A DNA stretch of 64,000 nt from Pieris napi (lineage: Eukaryota; Arthropoda; Insecta; Lepidoptera; Pieridae): positions 9,136,501 through 9,200,500 of the forward strand of contig NC_062250.1 of the NCBI RefSeq assembly GCF_905475465.1. Reading direction: 5' to 3'. This document shows, piece by piece, positions 1 to 11,494 of the stretch. The translations under genes and the position numbers were made by a program. The notes below the pieces were generated by a model that made no database searches, was not told the DNA's origin, and saw only the letters and a list, made by a program, of their open reading frames with translations. How positions within the stretch are numbered: the stretch's first letter is position 1; every line of letters starts with the position of its first letter.

Positions 1-155
1 AGGCCAGTCTTTTAAGAATGGGTAAGCACTTTTCTTAAGGACCCTATGTAGTATTGGTTCGGAAATACTCCAGTGGGTAGTTGATTCCACATAGTGGTGG
101 TTCGTGGCAAAAACAGACCTAAAAAACTCAAAGTTGTGAATGACGGACGAGGTGT
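1..155 (-). mobile_element. 3'-terminal fragment of a Jockey/CR1-like LINE
   Basis: This is the first of many copies in the window of the same LINE tail. Read on the minus strand, the family encodes the last residues of a non-LTR reverse transcriptase (pattern W-N-Q-L-P-T-E...F-K-K-R-A-Y-x-F-L). Here the plus strand shows the matching ttcttaaggaccct, ggttcggaaatactccagtg and ccacatagtggtggt blocks, with many substitutions and no open frame. The copy may continue left of the window. It is an old, dead copy. The LINE assignment is firm from the better copy at 38,400-38,830; the clade is inferred. Confidence 0.6.
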
Positions 156-694
156 AATTACAATGTAGTTACCTCAATATGTGTTATGAACACTAAATCT
201 ATTAATGAAGTAGTTAGTACAACAATGATGAAGTCATTTTAATATGGAAATATTAAACGGTTACTCTTTATTAAATAAATAAAAATAGAATTTTCGACAG
301 TGGTAAAACACTCGATAGTAATGTAATAAAATCCCGTTTAGAAACGTTAAAGTTTTTTAATATAAATATTTAATCATTCGAATTATATTACAAGATCCTT
401 ATAAATTATTACGGACTTAAAATTTCTTAGATCTAAGTCAAAAAAATCATGTTTCCTGGCCACATATTCAGTACAAAGTATGTTTTATTACATCTATTTC
501 AGTACACAAATTGTTGTTTTAAAACTTTATCTAACTTTAGTTGAATAAGAAATTCACGAGTAAGCTTGTACAGATCCCGAGTTCAATTGGGAAAAACAAT
601 TACCTTTAAAGGGAAGTTATCTTATACTTTCAAAGGGAAAGATTCAGAGTTAAGATTTCGTCATGTAGGTAAGTTAACTTTTGAACGTAAGTAA

Positions 695-805
695 AAATGA
701 TGGTTCTAAATTTACATTAACTGCCAGTTCTTAAATAAAGGGCGTAGAATCCGAGAAGAACTGGAAATAAACTCTCCGTCACTTTATTAAAAGCTTTGCT
801 TTGGG
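695..805 (+). repeat. Interspersed repeat A (LINE 3' end type), degraded
   Basis: This shares the block 'tgccagttct...gggcgtagaa...gaagaactgg.aataaactctc' with copies near 23,280, 29,490, 33,120, 41,885 and 43,150. A fixed 3' segment after a variable 5' side suggests a LINE tail. No coding potential is visible. Confidence 0.5.
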
Positions 806-902
806 CATGGGACACTTCTGTCGAAACTATCATCATACGGTTGCCTGATGGATTATGCCGATACCTGGCTAATTTTCTCGTCAGGACGCCGCATTAAAGT
901 TC

Positions 903-1075
903 ATAGTCAAAGTCAAAGTCAAATCATTTATTTCAATTAGACCATCTAAAATGGCACTTTTGAACGTCAAAAAAAATATATAAAGAAGATTCTAGTTGCC
1001 CCTTCCAAAAGGTAGTTTCGTGTGGAGAAGAATGGGCAAGAAACTCCACACTTACTCTTTTAAAATAGGTTTACA
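903..1075 (+). repeat. Interspersed repeat B (agtcaaagtcaaa...gggcaagaaactc)
   Basis: It opens with agtcaaagtcaaagtcaaat and ends with gaatgggcaagaaactccac. A related copy lies at 35,205-35,400. It is probably a 3' end of an RTE- or CR1-like LINE. No ORF is present. Confidence 0.45.
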
Positions 1076-1293
1076 ATATTTTGTTACATTTGTTAAATAA
1101 TTATATGTGAAGACAATGTACTCTTAGAATAAACTACTATACTAAAAAAGTTAGTACATATACATGTTCCTCACATATTTACAAATATCGAAACCGTAGA
1201 ATATTAACATTAAAGAGTAATAAAAATATTAAAAAAAAACACAACAAAACAGTGTGTGAGATACAAAAAAAAAAAAATTACATTTGTAGCATT

Positions 1294-1328
1294 ATAAATT
1301 AAAAATAATAATAATAATAATAATAACA
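1294..1328. repeat. AAT microsatellite
   Basis: A run of about ten AAT units within an AT-rich stretch. Simple-sequence repeat with no other content seen. Confidence 0.85.
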
Positions 1329-1529
1329 AAAATATGTTAAAGCAAAAAATCAGCAACCAATTTGATTTTGTCCAGGCTCTATGATTGTCCTATGGAGCAG
1401 GACCAGCATGTTTCCAAGCATTCTTATCTTGAATATAATCATCTAATTTGTAATATGCTTGTTTACAAAGTGTACTTTTAATAAAACATTTAAATTTTCG
1501 TTCATTTAGTTTTAAAATGTCACAAGGTA

Positions 1530-1960
1530 TTTTATACTATATATTCAGGTTCAGCTGACGAAACGTGCTCCAATTCTAGACCTGTCAATGCAGGCGTTCT
1601 GCAAGGTTCTGTTCTCTCGCCCACTCTATTCATTCTCCATATCAATGACTTGTTGAACATCGACAACATCCATTGCTATGCAGACTATATTTCGGCCACC
1701 CAAACATAATATTGTCTCGATCTGAAGATGATGAAAGCCGTAGCAAACTTGCTTTTAAAACTGAAACGATACTGTGGAAAGTTTCTGTGTGGGATAGTAG
1801 AAACTTTGTTAAGTTTACCCTACTAAGACTCAGTTCGTTCGTTTTTAGCAAAGAAAGATCCTTTTGTTATGCCTCCTTAGTACTTCACAGCCTCGGTATA
1901 CTTGAAGTTGCCATATCGAAATAAGTCCAATTCCGTAGTCATCTGATGAAAAAGTATGCC
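1530..1960 (+). pseudogene. Degenerate LINE reverse transcriptase fragment (Jockey/CR1-like)
   Basis: Translation of about 1,540-1,705 gives N-A-G-V-L-Q-G-S-V-L-S-P-T-L-F followed by H-I-N-D-L-L and C-Y-A-D-Y. These are the reverse-transcriptase motif G-V-x-Q-G-S-V-L-S-P and the catalytic YADD box with its last Asp changed to Tyr. Downstream, in shifting frames, come F-L-A-K-K-D-P-F-V-M-P-P and a V-Q-F-R-S-H-like tail, also typical of this part of lepidopteran Jockey-like LINEs. Frameshifts, stops and the lost catalytic Asp make it inactive. It is a decayed fragment of an ORF2 and not a host gene. It may belong to the same lineage as the LINE 3' tails scattered through the window. Confidence 0.75.
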
Positions 1961-1999
1961 CGATTTTTTACCTTATCATTTTGAAAAAAAATAGAAAAT

Positions 2000-2240
2000 T
2001 TGGCCCTGAGATTTCTGTATCTGTCCCGTTTATTTTTACCATTATTTTATTAAATTATTATTTTTCATATAGGCTATTTCTTTTTGGGTCTAAAGCATGC
2101 GGGTTTCCATACTATACTTCACCGCACGACTGGGTGTTAAATGCGAACTTCGAAAGAAAAATGCATCGCCGTCATTAGCACGCATGACCTGAGTGTTGCG
2201 TGTCACACGCTCAAGCCACTAGGGAAACACTGCTCAACAA
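2000..2240 (-). mobile_element. tRNA-derived SINE (Metulj-like), degraded
   Basis: Reverse orientation. It begins with the complement of the SINE tail (ggccctgagatttctgtatc) and ends with cgctcaagccactaggg.aacactgctc, the complement of the tRNA-like head with its box A. An internal segment around 2,030-2,070 is replaced or diverged. No flanking duplication was identified. Confidence 0.65.
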
Positions 2241-3105
2241 ATAAATAAATGAGAATTAATAAATTTTATACATTTCTCATTAAAGTCGTAAACAATTAAA
2301 GACAATTTTATTACATATATTAACTCGACGTTTCTAGTGCTCTTGCATAATTGTATTCAGTGAGTAAGAAATCAAATGTTTTATTTAACTACTAGTCTCG
2401 TTAACCAACGCCAATAAAATAAACAATATTTCTTTAGTAACATTTCATTGAAATACATAGATACAAAATTTTAGGTATATCAAAATGTTGCGTACAGGTT
2501 AATGAAACCTTTAGTTCTAATACCTTTGCAGCTTAGAGTAATTCACAGAGAAACTGTTGGTGAAACAGATTCCAATTTACGTCAATACGTGCGATGCTTA
2601 ATTAATGTTATAGATGGTTAAGTTTCATACACCGATTAATTGAAAGCACTGGCTTAGAGCTGTATTAGAACAAGGTACGTACATTCGTCGGAAGTTATTC
2701 CACGTGTATGGTCTGTATTCTTTGAATTGATAATCTGTGCAACGAGTTAGAGCGAAATTTTGTTTAATTCCCGCCTGATAAGTATATAGTTACAATGAAA
2801 TATAATAATATACCTAGGAAAGATTTGCAAATTAAGGAAATGATTTAGATTAGATTAGATTTCCTTTGTGTAGTCAAATACAATACATATTCATCCATTT
2901 GGTATCTAGTGATGGTAATCGAATAATCGGATAAATTCAATTGAATGCTGCAGTGGGATTATTAGATGAAATCCTCTCTATCTTGTGTAACAATTTGTTC
3001 TGTTAAATGCCAAACATATTAATTGCATTTTGTATGAAATATAAGTTGCAATTATTTCTTTATTACTCTAATAATAAACACATTTTACAAGCTAAAGTTC
3101 CCTTT
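2241..3105. other. AT-rich stretch, no gene seen
   Basis: Only short chance frames are present. I recognise no motif, RNA gene or repeat with another copy in this window. Confidence 0.6.
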
Positions 3106-3300
3106 GGAGTAGAGGCTCTTGGGCCGTGGGGTTCAACTGTACCTATAGGCGCTAATTAAAGATTAAAGTTGGCGCCTGGTAGATACTACCGATGACCAGA
3201 GCTGGTTCCTCGCTCAACGAATAAGTATCAATACAGCGAGGAAATGCTGCCAGCATTAAAGATACACTGGAACCAAACTTTTTAAATTTATTTTAATTTT
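3106..3300 (+). mobile_element. LINE 3'-end fragment (family C)
   Basis: It contains cagcgaggaaatgctgccag followed by cattaaagatacactgg.accaaa. The reverse complement of this block is at 44,500-44,560, where it continues into readable LINE protein. That pairing identifies this as the 3' end of the same LINE family, here on the plus strand. Confidence 0.55.
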
Positions 3301-4170
3301 ATAATTAGCAATACTAATTATAATTATTAATATTAGTATGTAGGGTAAATACTGTATATTTTATATATCAATAATATGTATGATGGCTATGGATACAAAG
3401 GATATATATTGTATATCCTTTATACAATTAGTATTCTATCATAATACCTTCCTTTACCTTAGGAATAAGCGTAGCTTCAATTAATGTTGAATAATAATTC
3501 TTACGGTTTAATAATGTAAGATGATTTATAAAGCAACTGATTTACTAGTATTTTTTATAAACTTAAACGCGCTAAGCAAGATATATCTACTCAAAGTCTC
3601 ATTGCATAACTAATCTGTCTAGATTGGATACATCTTGCAATCTAGACTGATTTGCATAAACCTAATCCCTGACTATACACGTTTTATGGTGACACTAAAT
3701 CGAATACGAAATGTAATTTCGTTAATGCACCCAAAGATTTTTGCGGCAAGGTAATGTTGCTGACAGATTCGTGTAACAAGGATTTCGGATATTCGAGTAA
3801 AAATTTGTGAAAATGCTTTCATTGGTATATAGTGGTATATAGTGATTTCGCATTCTCTGTGACGTTGTGAGATTTTTCATAACATAACACATATGATCGT
3901 TAAGTTAAGGCGTTTGAAAAAATCCAAGCAGATTGATTGTTGATAATAAAAAAAATCACTTTTTTGACATAAAAAAAATTTATATAGTGAAGGCGAGATT
4001 TGTAAAAAGTCGGACTTACTTCGAACTTTATTTTGCACTAGTTATAAAACAAATTTACTACCATTAGTAATTAACTTTCGATTAAAATTATTGGTAAAAC
4101 AATCACAAAGGAAAATATAAATTACAGTTTTAAAGGAAACGTTTTTGGTAGCTGCTATATTTGGTATATT
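3301..4170. other. AT-rich stretch with a short hairpin, no gene seen
   Basis: It holds an inverted repeat gtctagattg (3,617-3,626) / caatctagac (3,638-3,647), extended imperfectly by ttgcataa and its complement. No coding region is supported. Confidence 0.55.
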
Positions 4171-4171
4171 A

Positions 4172-4428
4172 GAGCAGTGTTGGCCTAGTGACGTCAGCGT
4201 GCGAGTCATACCTGAGGTCGTAGGTTCGATCCCGGCCAATGGAATTTCTTTCTATTTGCGCATTTACCATTCGCTCGAACGAAAACATAGTGAGGGAACC
4301 GGCTTGCCTTAGACCAAAAAAATAGTCGAAGGCATGTGTCACCGTACTTGCCTATTAGATTGACAAACTATCATAAAACAAATACAGATCTGAGGCCCAG
4401 GCCTAAAAAGTTGTAGCGCCACTGACTA
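4172..4428 (+). mobile_element. tRNA-derived SINE (Metulj-like)
   Basis: The head agcagtgttggcctagtg carries a box A-like sequence and ggttcgatccc is a pol III box B. The body (cgaacgaaaacatagtgagg, gtcgaaggcatgtgtcac) and the tail (tctgaggcccaggcctaaaa...gttgtagcgccactga) are present. The length of about 257 bp is close to the full-length copies at 19,142 and 32,092. It encodes no protein and depends on a partner LINE for movement. Confidence 0.85.
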
Positions 4429-4478
4429 TTTTTTTGTTAAATAGACAAATCTACGACTAATTTAAATAAATACGTATT

Positions 4479-4496
4479 GAAACGGCGCGCCGTTTC
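4479..4496. repeat. Perfect 18-bp palindrome
   Basis: GAAACGGCGCGCCGTTTC is its own reverse complement and is strikingly GC-rich compared with the AT-rich surroundings. Confidence 0.9.
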
Positions 4497-4499
4497 GTT

Positions 4500-5260
4500 A
4501 ATTCAAATGAACTCTTGCTTGTACAGTAAAGGAAACCATCGTAAGAAAAACATCATGTCCTAGACTCAAAACCGTCTATTTACCTACAAATAAAATATAT
4601 AGAAATGTATTGTATTAAAGTAACTGCTTGTAATATCGGAGGAATAATATTATTATAACACGAGTATTAAGAACGAAGAATGTACAGATTCATACACATT
4701 ACACTCTCACAAATCACAGAAAAATAATGTACAAATGGCGCCAAAACTTGCGCTACCACAGATCAGTAGCATGGAATGGTTATTGTCTATGGAATCGGCG
4801 CGCCTCCGAGCAAATAATAACATATTTTTCTTAATACAAACTTCGTGGAAGTGACATTTGACAATAATAAAAATGAGCTGTGGTGTGATTATAAAACCTT
4901 TTTAAAATTTCAATATTCTTAATTTAAAAGTAAGTGTTTAGGCGCTTTTGAAATTCGAATGTAACGAGATAAGGTGGAATATTATATACAATGGTAGCTT
5001 AAGCTGCTATAATTTAGATACCATTGCTTTAATAATGTATAAAAATCTCGTTGCGTTTATTTTCCTTCCACGAACCAGCAGTTTCGTAATGAGGACCGGC
5101 TCTGTTTGCGATTTCAAAGAAATTTTATTTGTATCTGAATGGTTTGTCGCAGCTTCAAAATGAGACTCGGGAATGTAGCAACATGGATGTAATATTTTAA
5201 ATATCCTAGACTTGTTAATAAAACAATTTTAGTTGAAGTTGAAGTTGTTGTTGAACTATT
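4500..5260. other. No gene seen
   Basis: AT-rich with some GC-richer patches (4,735-4,805). The longest frame (4,948-5,163, 71 codons) has no recognisable domain. Confidence 0.55.
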
Positions 5261-5261
5261 A

Positions 5262-5350
5262 TTTTACATAATTTTAAATTTAACCGACGTTCCGCGTACT
5301 TTACAGCGTGCGTGGTCACGGTGACTGAAGACAAAAGGTGTTGAATGTCA
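5262..5350 (-). repeat. Interspersed repeat D (cgaaacgtcgg type)
   Basis: The complement of acagcgtgcgtggtcacggtgactgaagac appears at 25,245-25,300, where the other strand reads agcacgcgaaacgtcggtta. Two copies in opposite orientation show an interspersed element; its class is not determined. Confidence 0.6.
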
Positions 5351-6037
5351 AAAGTATCACAGCTGTAGAAAAAGTTGTATTACTATTACAAAAAATAAAA
5401 TAAAAATACTTCTACCGTTTATTTATATCTGAGAACGAGCGTCTAAGAAATGATTACTATTCATTTGCCCCACCATGCGTGTTGTAACATCGATGCGACC
5501 TACCTGCACTTTTGTAAAAAAATATTGTACATATTCTTAACAACTAACATTTTTTATTTTATATAGCTTATTTTTAAATATGTTTAAAACGATATACATT
5601 ACTAACCTTTAAAATTTCTCACTAAGTGAATGTAATTCTTTGAGAAATAAAGTATCATTGAACCGAAAACTCCCCAAAGTATGAAAATAATAGTCCAATC
5701 CAGTGATTTATGCACATAACCAGAAACTACTAGCAAATTAAGGTGGCTTAGATTAAAGACGTCATCTCAAGGAAAACGCCGTCATAATTTTGTTTTTCCT
5801 GTACTAGAATGACAACTTTATTGGATTATTACGTTTGGACAATTCGTCTAATAAAATATTCCTTAAGAAATTGCATATCACCTCCGTGATTCAGTTGTCA
5901 ATTAAGAAAAGTGAAAACTATAGAGTTCAAGAAATTGTTTCTGTTTGCAATATTAACGAAGATATTATAATGACATTGATAAAAGTGAAATATATAAGTT
6001 ATAAGTTTATTATACTATACCAGTAATAATGACAAAT
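5351..6037. other. AT-rich stretch, no gene seen
   Basis: The 63-codon frame at 5,835-6,026 is low-complexity and has no recognisable family. Confidence 0.5.
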
Positions 6038-6300
6038 CAGAGGCACTAACGCCCTAGAGGGCCTCAGATTTTTTAAATTTATTACCTTGCATTTATAGTA
6101 TTTATATATACGTTTGCATCCGATGGAACATTTTAATTTTATAGACTAGCGATCAAGCATAATTGCAAGCACAAAAACAAATTGACACATCGTCAATTTT
6201 TAGATTTGAGACATGCCGGTATTCTGGGTTTACGAGCGAATTAGATGCGCACATAGAAAGTCCATTGGTACACAGCCGGGGGTCGAACCTACAACTGCTT
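6038..6300 (-). mobile_element. tRNA-derived SINE (Metulj-like), degraded
   Basis: The complement of the SINE tail (gcactaacgccctagagggc then ctcagatt) is followed by a diverged interval. The body and head complement then follow (gagacatgccggt, gcgcacatagaaagtccatt, cacagccgggggtcgaacct). Box A is lost past 6,300. Confidence 0.6.
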
Positions 6301-6589
6301 TATCTTTATCGTACTTTCATAGTATATTGATGTTTAATTAGCCTATAAGGCTTTCAAGCATGTTTAGTTACATCTATGAGTTTGTCGACCAATTTCCTGT
6401 AAGCTAAGTTACTTTTAGATGATCTCAGATTTAAATCAGGTTTATTCTATCTTAGGGAAACCTTGGCTTTGGTATAACTTCGATATCTGAGAAGTTAGCT
6501 TATGCCTAATCCTAAATAATTAGAAATATTAAATTAATTATTTTGTTATAAATAAATTGATAATACTCACAATTCGTCAGGGCATTCCA

Positions 6590-6750
6590 TCGACTTAGTG
6601 TTCTTCAAAAACAGAGCGTACCCATTCTAAAAAGCCGGCAACGTAATGCAATCTGGCAATGTGAGTGTCTATAGGTGACGGTATTACTTAAAATCAGATA
6701 GCTTCCTGCCGTTTGCCCCCTGCTCTATATAAAAAAAAACGCACTAACCC
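6590..6750 (+). mobile_element. Jockey/CR1-like LINE 3' fragment
   Basis: The plus strand reads F-F-K-N-R-A-Y-P-F, a decayed form of F-K-K-R-A-Y-x-F, then aaagccggcaacg, ctgccgtttgccccctgctctat and an A-run. The 3' tail matches the minus-strand copies at 38,400 and 46,428 on the opposite strand. Confidence 0.65.
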
Positions 6751-7468
6751 GAAAACAGACGTGGCTCGCCCCATTTGACACACTCTGAACACAGAATGAA
6801 TGTTCAGCAACTTCAAACAAGAAATAAAAATGAAACAGTTTTGCTGCTGCGGCACCTGGAGCCCATGAAATATAAATCAAGCAAATTTAAGTACATTTAT
6901 GTCTATATTAGGTCTCTACCATGTAAGCGAAGAGGTGTAAGTAAAAAAAAAAGTAACAAAGAATTAGTCTAGCTATTCAAAGGCTGCCATTTCGGAACCT
7001 TGCCTAAAGTGACTGACTCCTTTTAATAATACTTTAGTTTATTTTTAAGGTTTTTAGGTTACGATTCAAAGAAGGTTATTTGTACGTTGCTTAATTAATA
7101 GAAACCAATTTATTAAAGAAATAATAAAAAAATTCGCCGTCAAGTCATAGGTTTCTCTTGTAGATGAACTTATCTCAAATACGTAAGCTTGTATTGTAAC
7201 GATACACTATCGAAAATGTTCGTTCAATAGCCATCATGCAATGCCTTATAAGACGGCCATTCGTTCGTGTGGATAAGCCATCCATTGTATTCTAAAGAAA
7301 TACTATTCAGGTAAGAAATTGAGCTGTAAAACTTGTAGTTTCTCATAGTGTTAAAAGTAATCTTAGTTGTAATTTCTTACAATAGAAAACTTTCAAGAAT
7401 TTTTTAAAAATACTTTATTGAACATAAATGTGTTGTGCAACTATTAAGAGAACTATTATATATGAATT
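6751..7468. other. No gene seen
   Basis: The 65-codon frame at 6,775-6,972 has no recognisable domain; the rest is AT-rich. Confidence 0.5.
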
Positions 7469-7469
7469 A

Positions 7470-7791
7470 CTAGCTGATCCGGCAAACGTCATTTTTCCAT
7501 GTATATCATTTATAATAAAAAATAGGTGTTGATCATAGAGGGGTGAAAATTCGGGGTTGTATGTATTTTTTAATGTTGTATCATAAAAAAATAAAAAATA
7601 AGTAATTTATCTAAAAATTAAAAAAAATAGTTTAGGGGTGGACTACCCTTAACATTTAGGGGGATGAAAAATAGATGTTGGCCGATTCTCAGACATACCC
7701 AATAAGCACACAAAATTTCATGAGAATCGGTCAAGCCGTTTCGGAGGAGTTTAACTACAAACACCGTGACACGAGAATTTTATATATTAGA
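7470..7791 (-). mobile_element. Non-autonomous Helitron (family 1)
   Basis: On the minus strand it begins TCTAATATATAAAATTCTCG, continues with cgtgtcacggtgtttgt and gaccgattctcatgaaattt, and ends ggatcagctag, i.e. 5'-TC and CTAG-3'. The plus-strand flanks are a and t, the A|T insertion context of Helitrons. The same body occurs at 11,495, 14,885, 30,340, 36,819 and 39,072. It has no coding capacity. Its 5' edge lies beside a SINE copy. Confidence 0.85.
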
Positions 7792-7803
7792 TTTGGAAGA
7801 GAA

Positions 7804-8056
7804 GTGTTGGGCTTCAGCGTGCGACTCTCATCCCTAAGGACTTCAGGTGTGCATCCACTTCTATTAAAGTTTATGCGTGTGTAACACTCGTTATATAGGA
7901 AAGCATCGTGAAGAAACCGCCACACTTATGACCCAAAAAGTCGACGGCGTGTGTCATACGGATCACCACATGCCTAAAAGAACAAATGATCACGAAATAT
8001 ACAGAAATCTGAGGCCCAGATCTAAAAGATTGTTAGGTTTTAGCACCACTGGCTTT
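7804..8056 (+). mobile_element. tRNA-derived SINE (Metulj-like), head partly lost
   Basis: It starts with agtgttgggcttcagcgtgc; the usual box B stretch is deleted to cttcaggtgtgc. The body (atcgtgaagaaaccgccaca, aaagtcgacggcgtgtgtca) and the tail (atctgaggcccagatctaaa...agcaccactgg) follow. With box B gone, the internal promoter should not work. Confidence 0.75.
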
Positions 8057-8059
8057 GCT

Positions 8060-8805
8060 CTTTTATATGAATTAATTATATTATTTACAGAACTCCATGT
8101 TTCAAATTAGTAGTCAGGCCTTTTGCATAAAGGTGAAACACCATTTGTTACTATACAAAATTATTGATAAACGAAATATTACGGTAAATATGTATAATGA
8201 TAAATATCAAATCAGAATCAATATCTTGAAGGTTTAAGAAATAATTGATGGAATAAATTTTCTCTTTGAATTTCTGGTGAGATCAAACAAGGAGTATGCA
8301 AATATTGCTCGCACCAGCGTTTGTCCTTTGATTAGGGAGACTTCTATTTTGTACAGAGATCGACGAGAGAGAAAATGTTTTATGCAAACTGACTGTCTTA
8401 GACACAAAGTAATTTCCTGTATTTCAGTTGGCAGGAAAGAGAAATTTATTATTTACCTATTTACTATAGTATACACGTCCGTGGATTTATTTCAAAATCT
8501 ATTGATACAATTTACATAATACTTGGAAGTCTGAATTTTAAATAAAAGGTCACGAAATTGGACAAATCTTTCGCAATCTGCTGCAGAAACATACGAAATT
8601 TTGTAGACGTGAAAGTTTTATATATATATTCAATATTCATACATCTAAATCAGCATTGTTTTCTTTTAACTACAGTGCAATTTCGTCTCTTTCTGTTAAA
8701 TTGTGTTCAAGTTGTGACGAAAAGAGACAAGTGCTTTTGATATTATTTATATTTAATAGGTTAATTTATTTTGACCAAAAAGTAGTTGAAATTAAAAAAA
8801 AGATC
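8060..8805. other. No gene seen
   Basis: Frames of 80 and 60 codons (8,277-8,519 and 8,558-8,740) show no recognisable family. Otherwise AT-rich. Confidence 0.5.
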
Positions 8806-8808
8806 AAT

Positions 8809-9099
8809 CAGTGGCGCAAGAACCTCTTTTAAGGTCATGGCCTCAGATTTCTGAATCTGTTTCATGATCATTATTAAATCTAATTGGCAAGTTGGTGGTC
8901 AGCCTCCTGCAGTACCTGACACACGCCGTCGACTTTTTGCGTCTAAGACATGTCGGTTTCCTCACGATGTTTTCCTTCACCGTTCGAGCAAATGTTAAAT
9001 ACGCACATAGAAAGAAAGTCCATTGGTGCAAGCCGGGGATCGAACCTACGACCTCAGGTATGAGAGTCGCACGCTGAAGCCACTAGGCCAACACTCTAT
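8809..9099 (-). mobile_element. tRNA-derived SINE (Metulj-like), near full length
   Basis: It runs from cagtggcgcaagaacctc (complement of the tail) through acacgccgtcgactttttgc to aagccactaggccaacactc (complement of the head). The box B complement ggggatcgaaccta is intact. Confidence 0.85.
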
Positions 9100-10005
9100 A
9101 CCCTCAAAGTACAGCTGAAGAAAGAACACTGCAAAAGTTAAATTGAAATATTTAAAATGTATAGGTAAGATTCGAGCGGTAAACATGCCGAGTCAGTTCA
9201 ATCGGTCCAATCAGGAGTATCGCTCCCTTGAGGCAGCCTTCACCTGCGGCCGGCCTCGTTTGTTTTATGCTCTATAAACTGCTTCGATCAAGGGTCGAAA
9301 ATCCTTTTAGATCCTTCAAACTCTTCACTGCGATTAGCTATTTCCTATAAATTGGAATAGCACTAAAGTTCTAAGAATATGTCGTAAGTTTAGAACATTT
9401 CATTGATGATTTTGGGACATTATTTTATTACGTATTTAATATTATTCTCCTTTCCATAAAATTGATTTTTTGGCAGATAAGTAGAATGTTAATAAAGGCC
9501 ATAATTATACGGATTTTATTAAAAGTATATTTTCATATTATATTGTTTTCCAGTGTAAAAGAAATGAAGCTTTGAAACAGAGAGCTTTTGAGACTTAATA
9601 CTAAAAATATAAATTAGCTTTTTCAATATAAATTAAAGTTTTAGTACTTAAGTTCACCAAAGTTAAACCAAATAAAATTTGAATGTGTAATAAATTTGCA
9701 AACGTTTGTAAAATGAGGTTTAATTCTTAGAAGAAAACCTCAAAGCAGCTGCTTTAATAAATTAATTTATAAAAAATACTTTTTTATTAATACAAAAAGT
9801 ATGAAATAACAAAATTTGTTATTCCTATTGTTTAGTATTGGTCCAACAAACTAAACAATAGTCACATGTTTTATTTATTTATACATATATTCCGAGTATG
9901 AAGATAATATTAGATTATTTTTAGAAGTCGGTGGTTCCAGGCTGGTCTGAGGACCACGGAGCTATGCTTGAACATACGCAAAAAATTAATTCATAACCTC
10001 CTTCG
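9100..10005. other. AT-rich stretch, no gene seen
   Basis: One GC-richer patch (9,180-9,310) has no recognisable frame. Nothing else is supported. Confidence 0.55.
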
Positions 10006-10006
10006 T

Positions 10007-10296
10007 GAGCAGTGTTTGCCTTGTGGCTTCAGCGTGCGACTCTCATCCCTGAGGTCGTAGGTTCGATCCCCGGCTGTGCACCAGTGGACTTTTTGTCTAG
10101 GTGCGCATTTAACATTCACTCGAAAGGTGAAGGAAAACATCGTTAGGAAACCGACATGTCTTAGACCCAAAAAGTCGACGGCGTGTGTCAGGCACTGGAG
10201 GCTGATCACCTACTTGCCTATTAGTTTTAAAAATGATCATGAAACAGATTCAGAAATCTGAGGCCCAGGCCTAAAGAGGTTGAAGCGCCACTGATT
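10007..10296 (+). mobile_element. tRNA-derived SINE (Metulj-like), near full length
   Basis: It has head, box B (ggttcgatccccggctgtgc), body (aggaaaacatcgttaggaaa, cgacatgtcttagacccaaa) and tail (aaatctgaggcccaggccta...agcgccactgatt). The small open frames on both strands here are SINE sequence and not genes. Confidence 0.88.
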
Positions 10297-10640
10297 AATT
10301 TTTAATATTTTTTTAATATTTATAGTGTAGAACCAAGTTTTATAAGAAAATATCAACTAGAAAGTGTTAAAACTTAGTGTCGCCATTTCATATAAATGAT
10401 TCCTTTTCTTATGCGCACTTGATCCAGACGTAAATTGATTGCCTTTGTGATATGTGGGCGTATTCATGAGGCCGTCAGAGCTATGAATATAAATTAGATT
10501 TAAAAACTTTCACATGTAACGTACCTGTTTTGTTTATTTTCGCTGAGGGTTTAATGTTCTCTGATTAAAATTAATTTGGAATGAGATACGGATTGTTTAC
10601 TTTATTATGAGTTGAGTGGAGAAATCTTTAATAGTACTCT

Positions 10641-11140
10641 TGTTTTTTTTATGAATAACAGTGAGCAAACGGGCCGGAGGCTCACCTAGCGATACCCGCC
10701 GCCCATGGCCATTCTTATTGCCATCGCGAAATTAAACGCTCTTTTCTTGAAGGACTCTAATCGAATTTGTTTAGACATACTTGGCAGCTGGTTCCACACA
10801 GTGGTGGTGCGCGACAAAAACTGCCTTTAGCTCAGTTGTGGAACGACGGACGTCTAGGTGATACGAGTGGAATTTCGTATTCTGCGTAACAGCTGCAGGT
10901 ATTTATCCGAACTCCTCTGAGCACTATCCATAGTAAATGCGGTAGAAGATGCAGAGTGACCCGACATCTCTACGCAATGCCATAGGGTCAAGCCGCTCGA
11001 AAAGGGATTACTGTCTAGTGGACGGAGCTGGTACTGGGGAGCTCCCGCCCAGAGCTAAGAACAGTACTCCATGTGGGGCTGAATTTGCGCTTTATACAGT
11101 TCCAAACGGTGGCCCGGAGTGAAGTACCATTTTCCCTTGC
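10641..11140 (-). mobile_element. Jockey/CR1-like LINE, 3'-terminal 0.5 kb
   Basis: On the plus strand: a T-run, gagcaaacgggccggaggct, cacctagcgatacccgccgc, tcttttcttgaaggactcta, ggcagctggttccacacagt and gagcactatccatagtaaat. Reverse-translated, this is the C-terminal end of the reverse transcriptase ORF plus a short 3' UTR and poly(A). It is longer than most copies but interrupted. Its right end abuts the tail of a SINE at 11,142. Confidence 0.75.
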
Positions 11141-11141
11141 T

Positions 11142-11386
11142 GAGCCTCAGATTTCTGTTATTCTCTAATAGGCCATCACCATACATTTCACCTACATGGT
11201 GATCAGCTTTCTATGCCAGACAAACGCCGTCGACTTTTTGGATCTAAGGCCGGTTTTCTCACGATGTTTTACGTATGAGCGAGTGTGAAATGCACACGTA
11301 GACGGAAATACCATTGGTGCACAGTCGGGGTTTGAACCTACGATCTCAGGGATGAGAGTCGTACCCTGAAGAGTCCAACACTGCAG
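11142..11386 (-). mobile_element. tRNA-derived SINE (Metulj-like)
   Basis: Complement of the tail (gagcctcagatttctgttat), body (aaacgccgtcgactttttgg, tctcacgatgttttacg) and head (acagtcggggtttgaaccta, gagtccaacactgc). Several deletions are present. It directly abuts the preceding LINE fragment, suggesting one inserted next to or into the other. Confidence 0.78.
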
Positions 11387-11494
11387 TTCTCGTGTATGTA
11401 TTTTTGTTAATATTTTAATCTCTGTCTGTGAATGAATGATTTACATAATTGTTATTGTATTGTCATGGGTGGTTTGTATTTTTTCATACAATTA

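Noticed and set aside
3398..3424. Palindrome-like ggatatatattgtatatcc
   Set aside because: Short and AT-rich; expected by chance in this composition.
5262..5350. cgaaacgtcgg motif suggesting a Penelope-type hammerhead ribozyme (also at 25,240-25,325)
   Set aside because: The GAAAC and GTC words fit, but I find no CTGANGA box and no stem II pairing at the right distance on either strand.
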